Assembly: GCA_030044485.1 (NCBI GenBank)
Contig: JASHVQ010000017.1
Location: forward strand, 1-6,248
DNA length: 6,248 bases
Direction: 5' to 3'
Source of the DNA: Methylovirgula sp.
GTDB lineage: Bacteria > Pseudomonadota > Alphaproteobacteria > Rhizobiales > Beijerinckiaceae
The notes under the pieces are model-generated. The model did not search any database and was not told where the DNA came from. It saw only the letters and a program-made list of their open reading frames with translations. Positions 1 through 5,875 of this stretch are shown piece after piece. Made by a program: the position numbers and the translations under genes. How positions within the stretch are numbered: position 1 is the first letter of the stretch; each line of letters starts with the position of its first letter.

Positions 1-612
1 GACGACGCCTTCAAACAGGCCTTCCGCACGGAAACGACGGCGAAGATTCTCGTCTTCGCCGGCGACGGACGGATCTTCACCCTCGAGGCGTCGAAACTGC
101 CCGGCGGACGCGGCCAGGGCGAGCCGCTGCGGCTCATGGCCGACATCAGCGAAGGCGACGAGATCGTCTCGGTCTTTCCCTATGTGGCGGGCGAGAAAAT
201 GCTGGTCGCGGCAAGCGACGGGCGCGGCTTCATCGCGCCCTGCGACGAAATGGTCGGCGGCACGCGCAAAGGCAAGATGCTGCTCAACGTCGATCAGGCG
301 CGGGCGGCGCTCATCGTGCCCGCCAGCGGCGATCACGTCGCAACCATCGGGCAGAACCGCAAGCTCCTGGTCTTCCCGCGCCAACAAGTACCGGAAATGG
401 CGCGCGGCAAGGGCGTGCGGCTGCAGAAATATCGCGACGGCGGGATTTCCGACGCCCGCGTTTTCGCCCGCGCCGAAGGCTTGAGCTGGCAGGATTCGGC
501 GGGGCGCAGGTTCACGCTCGCCTTCCGCGATCTGGCCGATTGGGTAGGCAACCGCGCCGAGGCCGGCCGCCTGCCGCCGAAGGGCTTTCCGAAGAGCAAC
601 AAATTCGGGTGA
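1..612 (+). CDS. parC: DNA topoisomerase IV subunit A, C-terminal part (5' end outside window)
   Basis: The frame is open from the first base and ends at the TGA at 610-612, giving the last 203 residues of the protein. ParC is the DNA-cleaving subunit of topoisomerase IV, which with ParE decatenates daughter chromosomes. The visible part is the C-terminal beta-propeller DNA-wrapping domain, not the catalytic tyrosine region. Recognisable ParC-type stretches are LPGGRGQGEPLRLM near residues 33-46, the repeated blade pattern (KILVFAGDGRIFTL, MLVAASDGRGFIA), and IGQNRKLLVFPRQQVPEMARG followed by KGVRLQKYRDGG. That last block closely matches what I know of alphaproteobacterial ParC and separates it from GyrA. 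The stop lies four bases from the stop of the convergent bpt gene. The true start is to the left, so an ATG at 136 is internal and not a start. Identity is confident from family knowledge. Confidence 0.95.
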   Translation, partial: DDAFKQAFRTETTAKILVFAGDGRIFTLEASKLPGGRGQGEPLRLMADISEGDEIVSVFPYVAGEKMLVAASDGRGFIAPCDEMVGGTRKGKMLLNVDQARAALIVPASGDHVATIGQNRKLLVFPRQQVPEMARGKGVRLQKYRDGGISDARVFARAEGLSWQDSAGRRFTLAFRDLADWVGNRAEAGRLPPKGFPKSNKFG

Positions 613-616
613 GGAT

Positions 617-1360
617 CTAATCCGCCCGTTCCCAGCCGTTCATGCCAAGCCGTTCCTGCGGCAGGAAGCGCGCCTTATAGGCCATTTTGCGCGAGCCATT
701 GACCCAATAGCCGAGATAGACATGTGGCAGGTCGAGGGCGCGGGCGCGGTCGATATGATCGAGGATCATGTGCGTCCCGAGCGAGCGGCTTCTCTCGTCC
801 GGGTCATAGAAGGAATAGACCATGGAGAGACCGTCGGCGAGCAGATCGGTGAGGCAGACGCCGACCAGCGTTCCGCGCTCGCCGCCCGGCATGCGATATT
901 CGATGAGCCGGCTTTGGACGTGGCTGTCCTCCACCATCATCGAATAATCGAGCACCGTCATGTCGGCCATGCCGCCGTCGCCGTGGCGGGCGTCGAGATA
1001 GGCGCGAAACAGCGCATATTGTTCGGAGGTCGGCTCGGTCCGCACCACGTTGCCGCAGACGTCGGCATTGCGCCGGAACACGCGCCGCAAGCCCTGTGAC
1101 GGGCGGAATTCTTCGACCTTGACGCGTACTGAAACGCAGGCGCGGCAGTTCTCGCAGGCCGGCCGATAGGCGATCGTCTGTGAGCGGCGAAAGCCGGATT
1201 GCGTCAAGGCGTCGTTGAGCGCGCCGGCGCGCCGGCCGATCAGATGCGTGAAGACCTTGCGTTCCTCCCGCTTCGGCAGATAGGGGCAGGGCGAGGGCGC
1301 GGTCAGATAGAATTGCGGAGCGTCGCGCAGTTCTCGCGTCAAGCTCGTCTCTCTGCCCAT
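617..1360 (-). CDS. bpt: Aspartate/glutamate leucyltransferase (arginyltransferase family)
   Basis: A 247-residue protein, the usual length for bacterial Bpt. The enzyme moves leucine from Leu-tRNA onto proteins with N-terminal Asp or Glu, making a primary N-degron read by ClpS and degraded by ClpAP in the cytoplasm. The N-terminal domain shows the hallmark [14 protein letters not shown] (residues 16-29) and [10 protein letters not shown], then [13 protein letters not shown] with cysteines 69, 72 and 75. The C-terminal acyltransferase-like domain shows [22 protein letters not shown] and [22 protein letters not shown]. The ATG at 1360 puts the [14 protein letters not shown] motif at the normal distance from the N-terminus. 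An AGGAGG lies about 11 bases upstream, slightly far but usable. The gene follows the RDD gene on the same strand after a 98-bp gap and converges on parC. Older annotations call it arginyl-tRNA--protein transferase (ate). The leucyl specificity is inferred from the bacterial subfamily, not seen directly. Confidence 0.95.
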   Translation of the reverse strand: MGRETSLTRELRDAPQFYLTAPSPCPYLPKREERKVFTHLIGRRAGALNDALTQSGFRRSQTIAYRPACENCRACVSVRVKVEEFRPSQGLRRVFRRNADVCGNVVRTEPTSEQYALFRAYLDARHGDGGMADMTVLDYSMMVEDSHVQSRLIEYRMPGGERGTLVGVCLTDLLADGLSMVYSFYDPDERSRSLGTHMILDHIDRARALDLPHVYLGYWVNGSRKMAYKARFLPQERLGMNGWERAD

Positions 1361-1458
1361 CGGGGAGCAAGCCTCCTACTCGCGCCATCGTTTGAAGATA
1401 GTGCGACGCAAATCTTTAGCGTGAAGTTAGCTCGACCCCGGCCTGTCGCAAAGAGGAA
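1361..1458. other. Intergenic gap between RDD gene and bpt
   Basis: This 98-bp gap is somewhat AT-richer than its flanks, especially about 1395-1425 and 1450-1460. Read on the - strand it could hold a bpt promoter, because hexamers resembling a -10 (TATCTT, TAAAGA) occur, but I found none with a convincing -35 partner at normal spacing. It contains the AGGAGG that serves bpt. I see no terminator hairpin with a T tract after the RDD stop, so read-through from the RDD gene into bpt is possible. Confidence 0.4.
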
Positions 1459-1932
1459 TTATCGCGCAAATTCGCGCGGGCGGCGCGTGACGATGACCCC
1501 GGCCAGCATGTCATGCAGGCAACGCTTGTCGTTCGAGAGAAGCGAGACGAGGAAGACGGGCGGGAACATCCAGCTCAGATAAAAAAGCACAGCGTGCACC
1601 GCAGCATTGAGAAAAGGCACGCGGCTTCCATCGAGGCAACGCATTTCGAGGTCCATGGCGCCCATGCCGGGCGTCGCCATCCGCCAGCCGGAGACGGTCA
1701 GCCCGTTGTAGAAGAAGGCGACGAGCGGGAAGAGCGGCGGGACGAAGAAAAGCGAAAGCCCGAGGGTTGCGATGATGAGCCCGAACCAGATCACGAAGGA
1801 GAGCACGCAGACGATGATGAAATCGAGACAAAGCGCCAGAATCCGCCGTGTCCGCACGCCGGCCAAAGCCTCGGGCGGCAGGGACGTGGCGACGAAATAG
1901 GGCCCACCGTAAAAATGTTCGGTCTGGCTCAT
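1459..1932 (-). CDS. RDD family integral membrane protein
   Basis: A 157-residue membrane protein. The RDD signature is visible: Arg29/Arg30 before the first hydrophobic helix and Asp37 within it (RRILALCLDF), and the conserved closing block NDKRCLHDMLAGVIVTRR near residues 134-151. Hydrophobic segments lie at about 31-58, 59-78 and 108-133, fitting the compact RDD domain of about three helices. The middle segment is followed by ATPGMGAMDLEM, equivalent to the TPGKxxxGL motif common in the family. The function of most stand-alone RDD proteins is unknown; some are linked to ion exchange or stress, which cannot be inferred here. The start is supported by a GGAG about seven bases upstream. The gene lies between hemB and bpt on the same strand with gaps of 116 and 98 bp, so it may be co-transcribed but is not tightly coupled. 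Confidence 0.9.
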   Translation of the reverse strand: MSQTEHFYGGPYFVATSLPPEALAGVRTRRILALCLDFIIVCVLSFVIWFGLIIATLGLSLFFVPPLFPLVAFFYNGLTVSGWRMATPGMGAMDLEMRCLDGSRVPFLNAAVHAVLFYLSWMFPPVFLVSLLSNDKRCLHDMLAGVIVTRRPREFAR

Positions 1933-1947
1933 GGCTGATCTCCGGCA

Positions 1948-1967
1948 GCGGCGCGGAAAAGCGCCGC
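1948..1967 (-). repeat. GC-rich hairpin in the leader of the RDD gene
   Basis: A perfect 7-bp inverted repeat, GCGGCGC and GCGCCGC, encloses a six-base loop. It sits about 16 bases before the RDD start codon on the - strand, just upstream of its ribosome binding site. No T tract follows, so it is not a typical intrinsic terminator for hemB. It could be mRNA leader structure or chance in GC-rich DNA. Confidence 0.35.
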
Positions 1968-2010
1968 CCGCCCAATGTGGTCCTTGCCGGGCGCGCCGAC
2001 AAGTGGCCGC

Positions 2011-2025
2011 CCGGAACCCTTCCGG
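2011..2025 (-). repeat. Short perfect hairpin downstream of hemB
   Basis: CCGGAA and TTCCGG form a perfect 6-bp stem with a three-base loop, starting about 24 bases after the hemB stop on the - strand. There is no T tract, so at best it protects or trims a 3' end. With the hairpin at 1948-1967, it is the only structure I see in the 116-bp gap 1933-2048 between hemB and the RDD gene. Confidence 0.3.
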
Positions 2026-2048
2026 TCAATCTGCGCGGCGGGAGGCGT

Positions 2049-3062
2049 CTACTTTCTTTCCTTCAGCTTTTTGGCGGCGAGCGGCGCGAAATAGGTCAGC
2101 ACGCCGTTGGCGCCGGCGCGTTTGAAGGCGACGAGGCTTTCGAGGACCGCCCGATCGGCGTCGAGCCAGCCGTTTTTGATGGCCGCCATGAGCATCGCAT
2201 ATTCGCCCGAGACCTGATAGGCGAAGGTCGGCACGCCGAAGGCTTCCTTCACCCGAAAGATCACGTCGAGATAGGGCAGCCCCGGCTTGACGATGATCAT
2301 GTCGGCGCCTTCCTCGAGGTCGAGCGCGACTTCACGCAAGGCTTCGTCCGTGTTGGCCGGGTCCATCTGATAGGTGCGCTTGTCGCCGATAAGCACCGCC
2401 CTTGTGCCGATCGCATCGCGGAAGGGGCCGTAAAAGGCCGATGCATATTTCGCCGCGTAGGACATGATGGCGACACTCTCGAAGCCTTCGGCGTCGAGCC
2501 CGGCGCGGATGGCGGCGACCCGCCCGTCCATCATGTCGGAGGGCGCGATGATGTCGGCGCCGGCGCGCGCCTGGTTCAAGGCCTGCGTGACGAGTACGGC
2601 GACCGTCGCGTCGTTGACGATCTCCTCGCCTTCGAGCAGTCCGTCGTGGCCGTGGCTCGTGTAGGGATCGAGCGCCACGTCGGTGACGATCCCAAGATGC
2701 GGGGCGGCGCGTTTGATGGCCTTGATCGCGCGGCAGACGAGATTGGCTTCGTTCAAAGCTTCCGAGGCTTCGGCGTCGCGCAGCGAGGCTTGGATATTGG
2801 GAAAGAGCGCCAGCGCCGGGATGCCGAGCCCGGCGGCGTTTTCCGCGGCGCGCACCGCCTCGTCGATCGACAGCCGCTCGACACCGGGCATGGAGTCGAC
2901 CGGCTCGCGCAGGCCCTCGCCTTCGATTAGGAAGATCGGCCAGATGAGATCATTGACCGCGAGCTCGTGTTCGCGCACGAGCCGGCGCGTCCATTCGGCC
3001 TTGCGGTTGCGCCGCAGCCGCTGGCCGAGGGCGAGTTTGTTCTTGAGAGGCGTCGATGCCAT
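2049..3062 (-). CDS. hemB: Delta-aminolevulinic acid dehydratase (porphobilinogen synthase)
   Basis: A 337-residue cytoplasmic enzyme of normal family length. It condenses two 5-aminolevulinate molecules into porphobilinogen, the first common step of haem, cobalamin and chlorophyll-type tetrapyrrole synthesis. The two active-site lysines are visible: Lys205 in SYAAKYASAFYGPF and the Schiff-base Lys259 in MIIVKPGLPYLD. The metal-site loop is DVALDPYTSHGHDG (128-141). The three zinc-binding cysteines of the human and yeast type are replaced by Ala130, Asp132 and Asp140, the aspartate-rich pattern of magnesium-dependent enzymes such as that of Pseudomonas. The N-terminus shows RLRRNRKAEWTRRLVREHEL and LIWPIFLIEGEG, typical of the family. 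The ATG at 3062 has GAGGA four bases upstream, supporting this start. It is transcribed divergently from the crotonase gene. The C-terminal KKLKERK is basic but unremarkable. Confidence 0.97.
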   Translation of the reverse strand: MASTPLKNKLALGQRLRRNRKAEWTRRLVREHELAVNDLIWPIFLIEGEGLREPVDSMPGVERLSIDEAVRAAENAAGLGIPALALFPNIQASLRDAEASEALNEANLVCRAIKAIKRAAPHLGIVTDVALDPYTSHGHDGLLEGEEIVNDATVAVLVTQALNQARAGADIIAPSDMMDGRVAAIRAGLDAEGFESVAIMSYAAKYASAFYGPFRDAIGTRAVLIGDKRTYQMDPANTDEALREVALDLEEGADMIIVKPGLPYLDVIFRVKEAFGVPTFAYQVSGEYAMLMAAIKNGWLDADRAVLESLVAFKRAGANGVLTYFAPLAAKKLKERK

Positions 3063-3082
3063 GATTTCCTCAATTCTTCGGA

Positions 3083-3113
3083 TTCATAGCACGCGCCGGC
3101 GCTTGGCGCGCAA
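3083..3113 (-). promoter_or_regulatory. Possible hemB promoter (extended -10)
   Basis: On the - strand an extended -10-like TGCTATGAA is formed by the complement of 3083-3091. Its hexamer TATGAA lies at 3083-3088. A weak -35-like TTGCGC lies at 3108-3113, 19 bases upstream. The predicted leader would be about a dozen bases, just long enough for the GAGGA ribosome site. The spacing is loose, so this is a tentative call in the divergent region shared with the crotonase gene. Confidence 0.35.
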
Positions 3114-3153
3114 GTGGTCTGACCGGCCGCTTCTAGCCAGGCTCTCGCCCAAA

Positions 3154-3181
3154 TTGACGGGCCGGCCTTGGAACGTCTAAT
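3154..3181 (+). promoter_or_regulatory. Sigma-70-type promoter for the crotonase gene
   Basis: TTGACG at 3154-3159 is followed after 16 bases by TCTAAT at 3176-3181. Both hexamers match the housekeeping consensus at five of six positions. Transcription would start near 3188-3193, next to the ATG at 3193, leaving almost no 5' leader. This is the best promoter match in the window. Confidence 0.6.
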
Positions 3182-3192
3182 GCGGCCGCAGC

Positions 3193-4257
3193 ATGAACGA
3201 AGCGGAAATCACCTGCGAGACGGCCGGCCGTTGCGGGCTCATCACGCTCAACCGGCCGCGCGCCCTGAACGCGCTCACTTCGGAGATGATCGCGGCCATG
3301 CGCGGCGGGCTGGAGGCGTTCGCGCGCGATCCAAAGGTCGGCAATGTCGTCGTCCGAAGCGCAAACCCCGCGGCCTTCTGCGCCGGCGCCGACATCAAGC
3401 ACGTCGCCCAACTCGGCAAGGCCGGGCGCCATGCGGAGCAACTGGCCTTTCTGCGCATGGAATATGGCAATTGCCGCCGGATCAAATTCTATCCCAAGCC
3501 CTATGTCGCTTTGGTCGACGGGCTCGTCATGGGCGGCGGGGCGGGGATCGCGGTCAACGGCGCCTATCGCGTCTTCGGCGAACATGTGAGCTTCGCCATG
3601 CCCGAAGTGGGCATCGGCTTTTTCCCGGACGTCGGAGCAAGTTATTTTCTGCCGCGCCTGCCGGCGGAAATCGGAACCTATCTCGCCGTGACCGGGGCGC
3701 GCTGCACGGCCGGCGATGGCCTGGCGCTCGGGCTCGCTGATGCGCATGTGCCGGCGGCGCGCTTCGATGCGTTGCTGGAGCGTTTCGCGGCTGGCGAAGA
3801 TGTCGAAGGAGCCATTGCGGCGGAGAGAATTGCTGCGCCCGCCGCGGATTTGCTTGCCGAGCGCGATGTGATCGAAACCTGTTTCGCCGTGCCGACGCTC
3901 GCCGCGGTCGTCGCCAATGTCGAGGCCGCGGCCGGCGCGGGCAAAGCCTTCGCGCAAGCGACGTCAAAACTGTTGCGTTCGCGTTCACCGACGAGCATGG
4001 CGATAGCTCTCAGGCAAATGCGGTTCGGAGCTAAGCTCGATTTCGTCGAGGCCTTGCGCATGGAGTTTCGCATAGCCTCGCGGATCGTGTATGGACATGA
4101 TTTTTACGAGGGCGTGCGCGCAACCTTGATCGACAAGGATCATCATCCCTCCTGGAAGCCCGCCTCGGTCGAGGCAATTTCTGCGGCCGGGATCGAGGCG
4201 CATTTCGCGCCGCTCGCCGAAGGACTCGAACTCTTTGCGGCGGCGGACCGCGCATGA
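3193..4257 (+). CDS. 3-hydroxyisobutyryl-CoA hydrolase-type enoyl-CoA hydratase/isomerase
   Basis: A 354-residue crotonase-fold protein. Its length and motifs fit the 3-hydroxyisobutyryl-CoA hydrolase branch, which hydrolyses 3-hydroxyisobutyryl-CoA to free acid and CoA in valine breakdown; ordinary enoyl-CoA hydratases are about 260 residues. Visible are the oxyanion-hole segments AFCAGADIK (61-69) and GLVMGGGAGIAV (110-121), the active-site stretch FAMPEVGIGFFPDVGASYFLPRLP with Glu138 and Asp146 at the expected catalytic positions, and the branch-specific C-terminal FYEGVRATLIDKDHHPSWKP (304-323). The ATG at 3193 is the first possible start, since an in-frame TAA at 3178-3180 lies just before it. 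No Shine-Dalgarno is visible, and a good promoter ends 12 bases upstream. The stop overlaps the start of the next gene by ATGA. The exact substrate is inferred; another branched acyl-CoA hydrolase or a plain hydratase remains possible. Confidence 0.88.
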   Translation: MNEAEITCETAGRCGLITLNRPRALNALTSEMIAAMRGGLEAFARDPKVGNVVVRSANPAAFCAGADIKHVAQLGKAGRHAEQLAFLRMEYGNCRRIKFYPKPYVALVDGLVMGGGAGIAVNGAYRVFGEHVSFAMPEVGIGFFPDVGASYFLPRLPAEIGTYLAVTGARCTAGDGLALGLADAHVPAARFDALLERFAAGEDVEGAIAAERIAAPAADLLAERDVIETCFAVPTLAAVVANVEAAAGAGKAFAQATSKLLRSRSPTSMAIALRQMRFGAKLDFVEALRMEFRIASRIVYGHDFYEGVRATLIDKDHHPSWKPASVEAISAAGIEAHFAPLAEGLELFAAADRA

Positions 4258-4706
4258 ATATCTTCGGTTCTCCCGAGCACAAGGAAGAGGGCCCCGCGCC
4301 CGGGGCCGCCATCCGACTCAATCAGGCGCATCCCGGCGTGGCGCAGACGCCCTGGGGATCGATCCTCGTCATTTTCATGCGCGTGCTCGCCGGCCTATGG
4401 ATATGCCAAGGACTCGCCGAATGGGCGCTCGTCCTCGTGCCAAGTCAGCCGGTGTTCGATACTTTACCCGGCGCCGTCTCGGCGGCGGTGATCTTCTTTG
4501 CTATCGCCGACCTTGTCGCCGCCGTCGGGCTGTGGCTCGCCACGCCTTGGGGCGGCGCGCTTTGGCTTTTTGCGGCGAGCTCGCAAATCTTCGTCGCCAT
4601 GACGATCAGAAATGCGATCGCCATAGTCTGGGTCGCCGCCGACGTTATTTTGATCGCCGCCTATTTCGTGCTGACGTTCAAGGCGAGCGAACAGCGCGAG
4701 CCGTGA
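4254..4706 (+). CDS. DUF6163-like four-helix membrane protein of unknown function
   Basis: A 150-residue protein with a polar N-terminal 35 residues and four predicted membrane helices at about 36-60, 72-95, 100-116 and 120-143, then a short charged tail. The motifs FMRVLAGLWICQGLAEWA, FFAIADLVAAVGLWLATPWGGALWLFAA and the closing hydrophobic helix resemble the small Hyphomicrobiales membrane family DUF6163, which I recall near ldtR. No catalytic residues can be named and the function is unknown. The start ATG overlaps the upstream stop as ATGA, so translation is probably coupled to the crotonase gene and both are on one transcript. A Shine-Dalgarno is not obvious within the upstream coding sequence. 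A hairpin begins two or three bases after the stop. Family assignment is by remembered resemblance and is moderately sure; that it is a real gene is well supported by coupling and composition. Confidence 0.8.
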   Translation: MNIFGSPEHKEEGPAPGAAIRLNQAHPGVAQTPWGSILVIFMRVLAGLWICQGLAEWALVLVPSQPVFDTLPGAVSAAVIFFAIADLVAAVGLWLATPWGGALWLFAASSQIFVAMTIRNAIAIVWVAADVILIAAYFVLTFKASEQREP

Positions 4707-4707
4707 C

Positions 4708-4740
4708 GCGCCGCGCATTTCTCGTTCAAATGCACGGCGT
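4708..4740 (+). terminator. Hairpin just after the DUF6163-like gene
   Basis: An imperfect inverted repeat starts directly after the stop. Outer arms CGCCG (4709-4713) and CGGCG (4735-4739) are separated by one mismatch from inner arms GCATTT (4715-4720) and AAATGC (4728-4733), with a seven-base loop. No run of T follows, so it is at best a weak or factor-assisted terminator or an mRNA 3'-end stabiliser. Confidence 0.4.
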
Positions 4741-4945
4741 ATGAACGGGATCGTAAGTTAATGAACTCAATTCTTAAGCAGTGTTACCGTAAAAATCGAA
4801 TTGATTTCAACATTGATTCACTGCAACCACTAAACCTCTGATTCAGCGTGTTACTTAAACTCGTTTTCATTGGCGCACATTATAGATCATCCCTCAATGA
4901 GCCGCGGCAAAGGGGAGGCTCGTTTGGAAAATGAAGGGATGGGTC
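4741..4945 (+). promoter_or_regulatory. AT-rich control region upstream of ldtR
   Basis: This gene-free stretch is much richer in A and T than the rest of the window, mainly from 4750 to 4895. It carries GTGTTAC twice (4781-4787 and 4848-4854), three copies of a TGATTCA-like word (TTGATTTCA at 4801, TTGATTCA at 4813, CTGATTCA at 4838), and a near-palindrome AATCGAATTGATT at 4794-4806. A -10-like TATAGA lies at 4881-4886 without a clear -35. MarR-family regulators often bind short dyads in their own promoters and LdtR is known to be autoregulated, so these repeats are candidate operators. That is inference; I do not match them to a published motif. Confidence 0.5.
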
Positions 4946-5458
4946 ATGAACAGCGTTCTCAAGACCGAGGTTGCTCCGGCACGCAGCGGGCGGGTGAACG
5001 AGATAAGGCCGGCTTATATCGAGGCGCTCACGCTTGTCGAGCGTCTGCATCGGCGACTGCTCGATGTCATCAAGGATGAATTCGACCGGCGCGGGCGCAG
5101 CGACGTCAATTCGGTGCAGGCCTTGCTGCTCTACAACATCGGCGACAAGGAACTGACCGCCGGCGAATTGCGCACGCGCGGCTATTATCTCGGATCGAAC
5201 GTGTCGTACAACGTGAAGAAGCTGGTGGAGATGAACTACCTCCATCATGCGCGTTCGCGCCTCGATCGCCGTTCGGTGCGTATCAGCCTCACGCCAAAGG
5301 GCAAGGAAGTCCACGACATCGTCGCCGGGCTCTATGACAAGCATGTCCTGACGGTCGAGCAGATCGGCGGCATTTCGCACGACGAATTCGCTCGCCTCAA
5401 CCAATCCTTGAACCGGCTCGAACGGTTCTGGACCGATCAGATCCGCTTTCGCCTCTAA
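4946..5458 (+). CDS. ldtR: MarR-family transcriptional regulator LdtR
   Basis: A 170-residue winged-helix DNA-binding protein. The core, from RPAYIEALTLVERLHRRLLD through SVQALLLYNIGDKELTAGEL to the end RLERFWTDQIRFRL, matches the highly conserved Hyphomicrobiales LdtR family. LdtR, characterised in Candidatus Liberibacter asiaticus and Sinorhizobium, controls an L,D-transpeptidase gene and osmotic tolerance and responds to small molecules. The winged helix spans about residues 54-117, with a recognition helix near 83-99 (GSNVSYNVKKLVEMNYL) and a basic wing RSRLDRRSVRISLTP (103-117). I chose the ATG at 4946, preceded by AAGGGA six bases upstream, because relatives begin with a similar short MN..KTE segment. 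An in-frame ATG at 4931 would add five residues, and a GGGGAGG lies 13 bases before it. A strong terminator follows, so ldtR is probably monocistronic. The downstream L,D-transpeptidase gene is its likely target. Confidence 0.93.
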   Translation: MNSVLKTEVAPARSGRVNEIRPAYIEALTLVERLHRRLLDVIKDEFDRRGRSDVNSVQALLLYNIGDKELTAGELRTRGYYLGSNVSYNVKKLVEMNYLHHARSRLDRRSVRISLTPKGKEVHDIVAGLYDKHVLTVEQIGGISHDEFARLNQSLNRLERFWTDQIRFRL

Positions 5459-5482
5459 AGGGCAGGCTCGGGTGGCACAGCT

Positions 5483-5523
5483 GCGGCGCGCGCGTTTTCC
5501 GGAACGGCGCGCCGCCTTTATTT
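5483..5523 (+). terminator. Intrinsic terminator of ldtR
   Basis: A perfect 9-bp GC stem, GCGGCGCGC (5483-5491) with GCGCGCCGC (5507-5515), is extended across a one-base bulge by CGTT/AACG (5493-5496 with 5503-5506), leaving a six-base loop. CTTTATTT follows directly. It lies 25 bases after the ldtR stop, and the stem plus T-rich tail is the classical rho-independent form. Confidence 0.85.
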
Positions 5524-5815
5524 GGCCGACTGCCGGCCTCGCATCTCGCGACGAATTGACCGCTGTCGGCGATGCCGGGTCGCCAAAATCCGCTTAACAT
5601 CGCTCCTGCCGGATCTGGCGGCTGGCGAGAGATTTGCCTCCGGCCGCGCATCGGTCACAAAATAGCCGCCCATTTGGGGCCTCTTAACCACGAGTCGCGA
5701 TGCTGGATTTAGCGAGCTTTGCCCGGGCGGTGCCCGGCATTTCCGAGGCAATGCCGCAGAATCGGATTGCGCCCGCCGCAGTATCCCCAGCAGATTTCCG
5801 GAGCTTGCATTGACC
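5524..5815 (+). other. Intergenic region and leader of the L,D-transpeptidase gene
   Basis: About 290 bases after the ldtR terminator hold no gene I can support. The region should contain the promoter and any LdtR operator for the transpeptidase gene. I see weak candidates only: TTAACC at 5684 with ATTTAG 17 bases later at 5707, and TTGACC at 5556 with no good partner. A hairpin pair at 5723-5756 lies near its end, and a GGAG at 5800-5803 sits six bases before an in-frame TTG at 5810. Confidence 0.45.
5723..5756 (+). repeat. Two overlapping, mutually exclusive hairpins
   Basis: CCGGGC (5723-5728) can pair with GCCCGG (5732-5737) around a three-base loop. CGGCATT (5735-5741) can pair with AATGCCG (5750-5756) around eight bases. 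Both stems use 5735-5737, so only one full stem can form at a time. They lie in the probable leader or promoter area of the transpeptidase gene. Chance cannot be excluded in GC-rich DNA. Confidence 0.35.
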
Positions 5816-5875
5816 AAGTCATCGCCCGAGTCTTCGCCCAAGTCTTCGTGCAAGTCTTCGCGCAAGTCTTCGCGC
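5816..5875 (+). repeat. Five tandem 12-bp repeats, consensus AAGTCTTCGCGC
   Basis: Five consecutive 12-base units begin at 5816, 5828, 5840, 5852 and 5864; the last two are identical and the first three differ by up to three bases. In the frame of the downstream transpeptidase they would encode KSSP, ESSP, KSSC, KSSR, KSSR. The unit is a multiple of three and the frame stays open into the gene, so the array may be an N-terminal extension read from a TTG at 5810. Otherwise it is a minisatellite in the leader. Confidence 0.8.

Noticed and set aside
804..1388. A 194-codon - strand frame overlapping bpt
   Set aside because: It is an out-of-frame reading of the confidently identified bpt gene, and its arginine-rich translation has no family resemblance.
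1948..2025. Intrinsic terminator for hemB
   Set aside because: Two perfect hairpins occur in the gap, but neither is followed by a T tract on the - strand, so I list them only as hairpins.
1848..2930. A 360-codon open frame on the + strand, opposite hemB
   Set aside because: It is almost entirely antisense to the clearly identified hemB and the RDD start. Its composition is rich in Asp, Gly, Arg and His, as expected from reading high-GC codons on the opposite strand, and it shows no known motif.
3133..3957. A 274-codon open frame on the - strand, opposite the crotonase gene
   Set aside because: It is antisense to a well-supported gene, has no recognisable domain and is typical of stop-poor GC-rich DNA.
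5816..5875. CRISPR-like array
   Set aside because: The units are 12 bases, contiguous and without spacers, so this is a tandem repeat and not a CRISPR.
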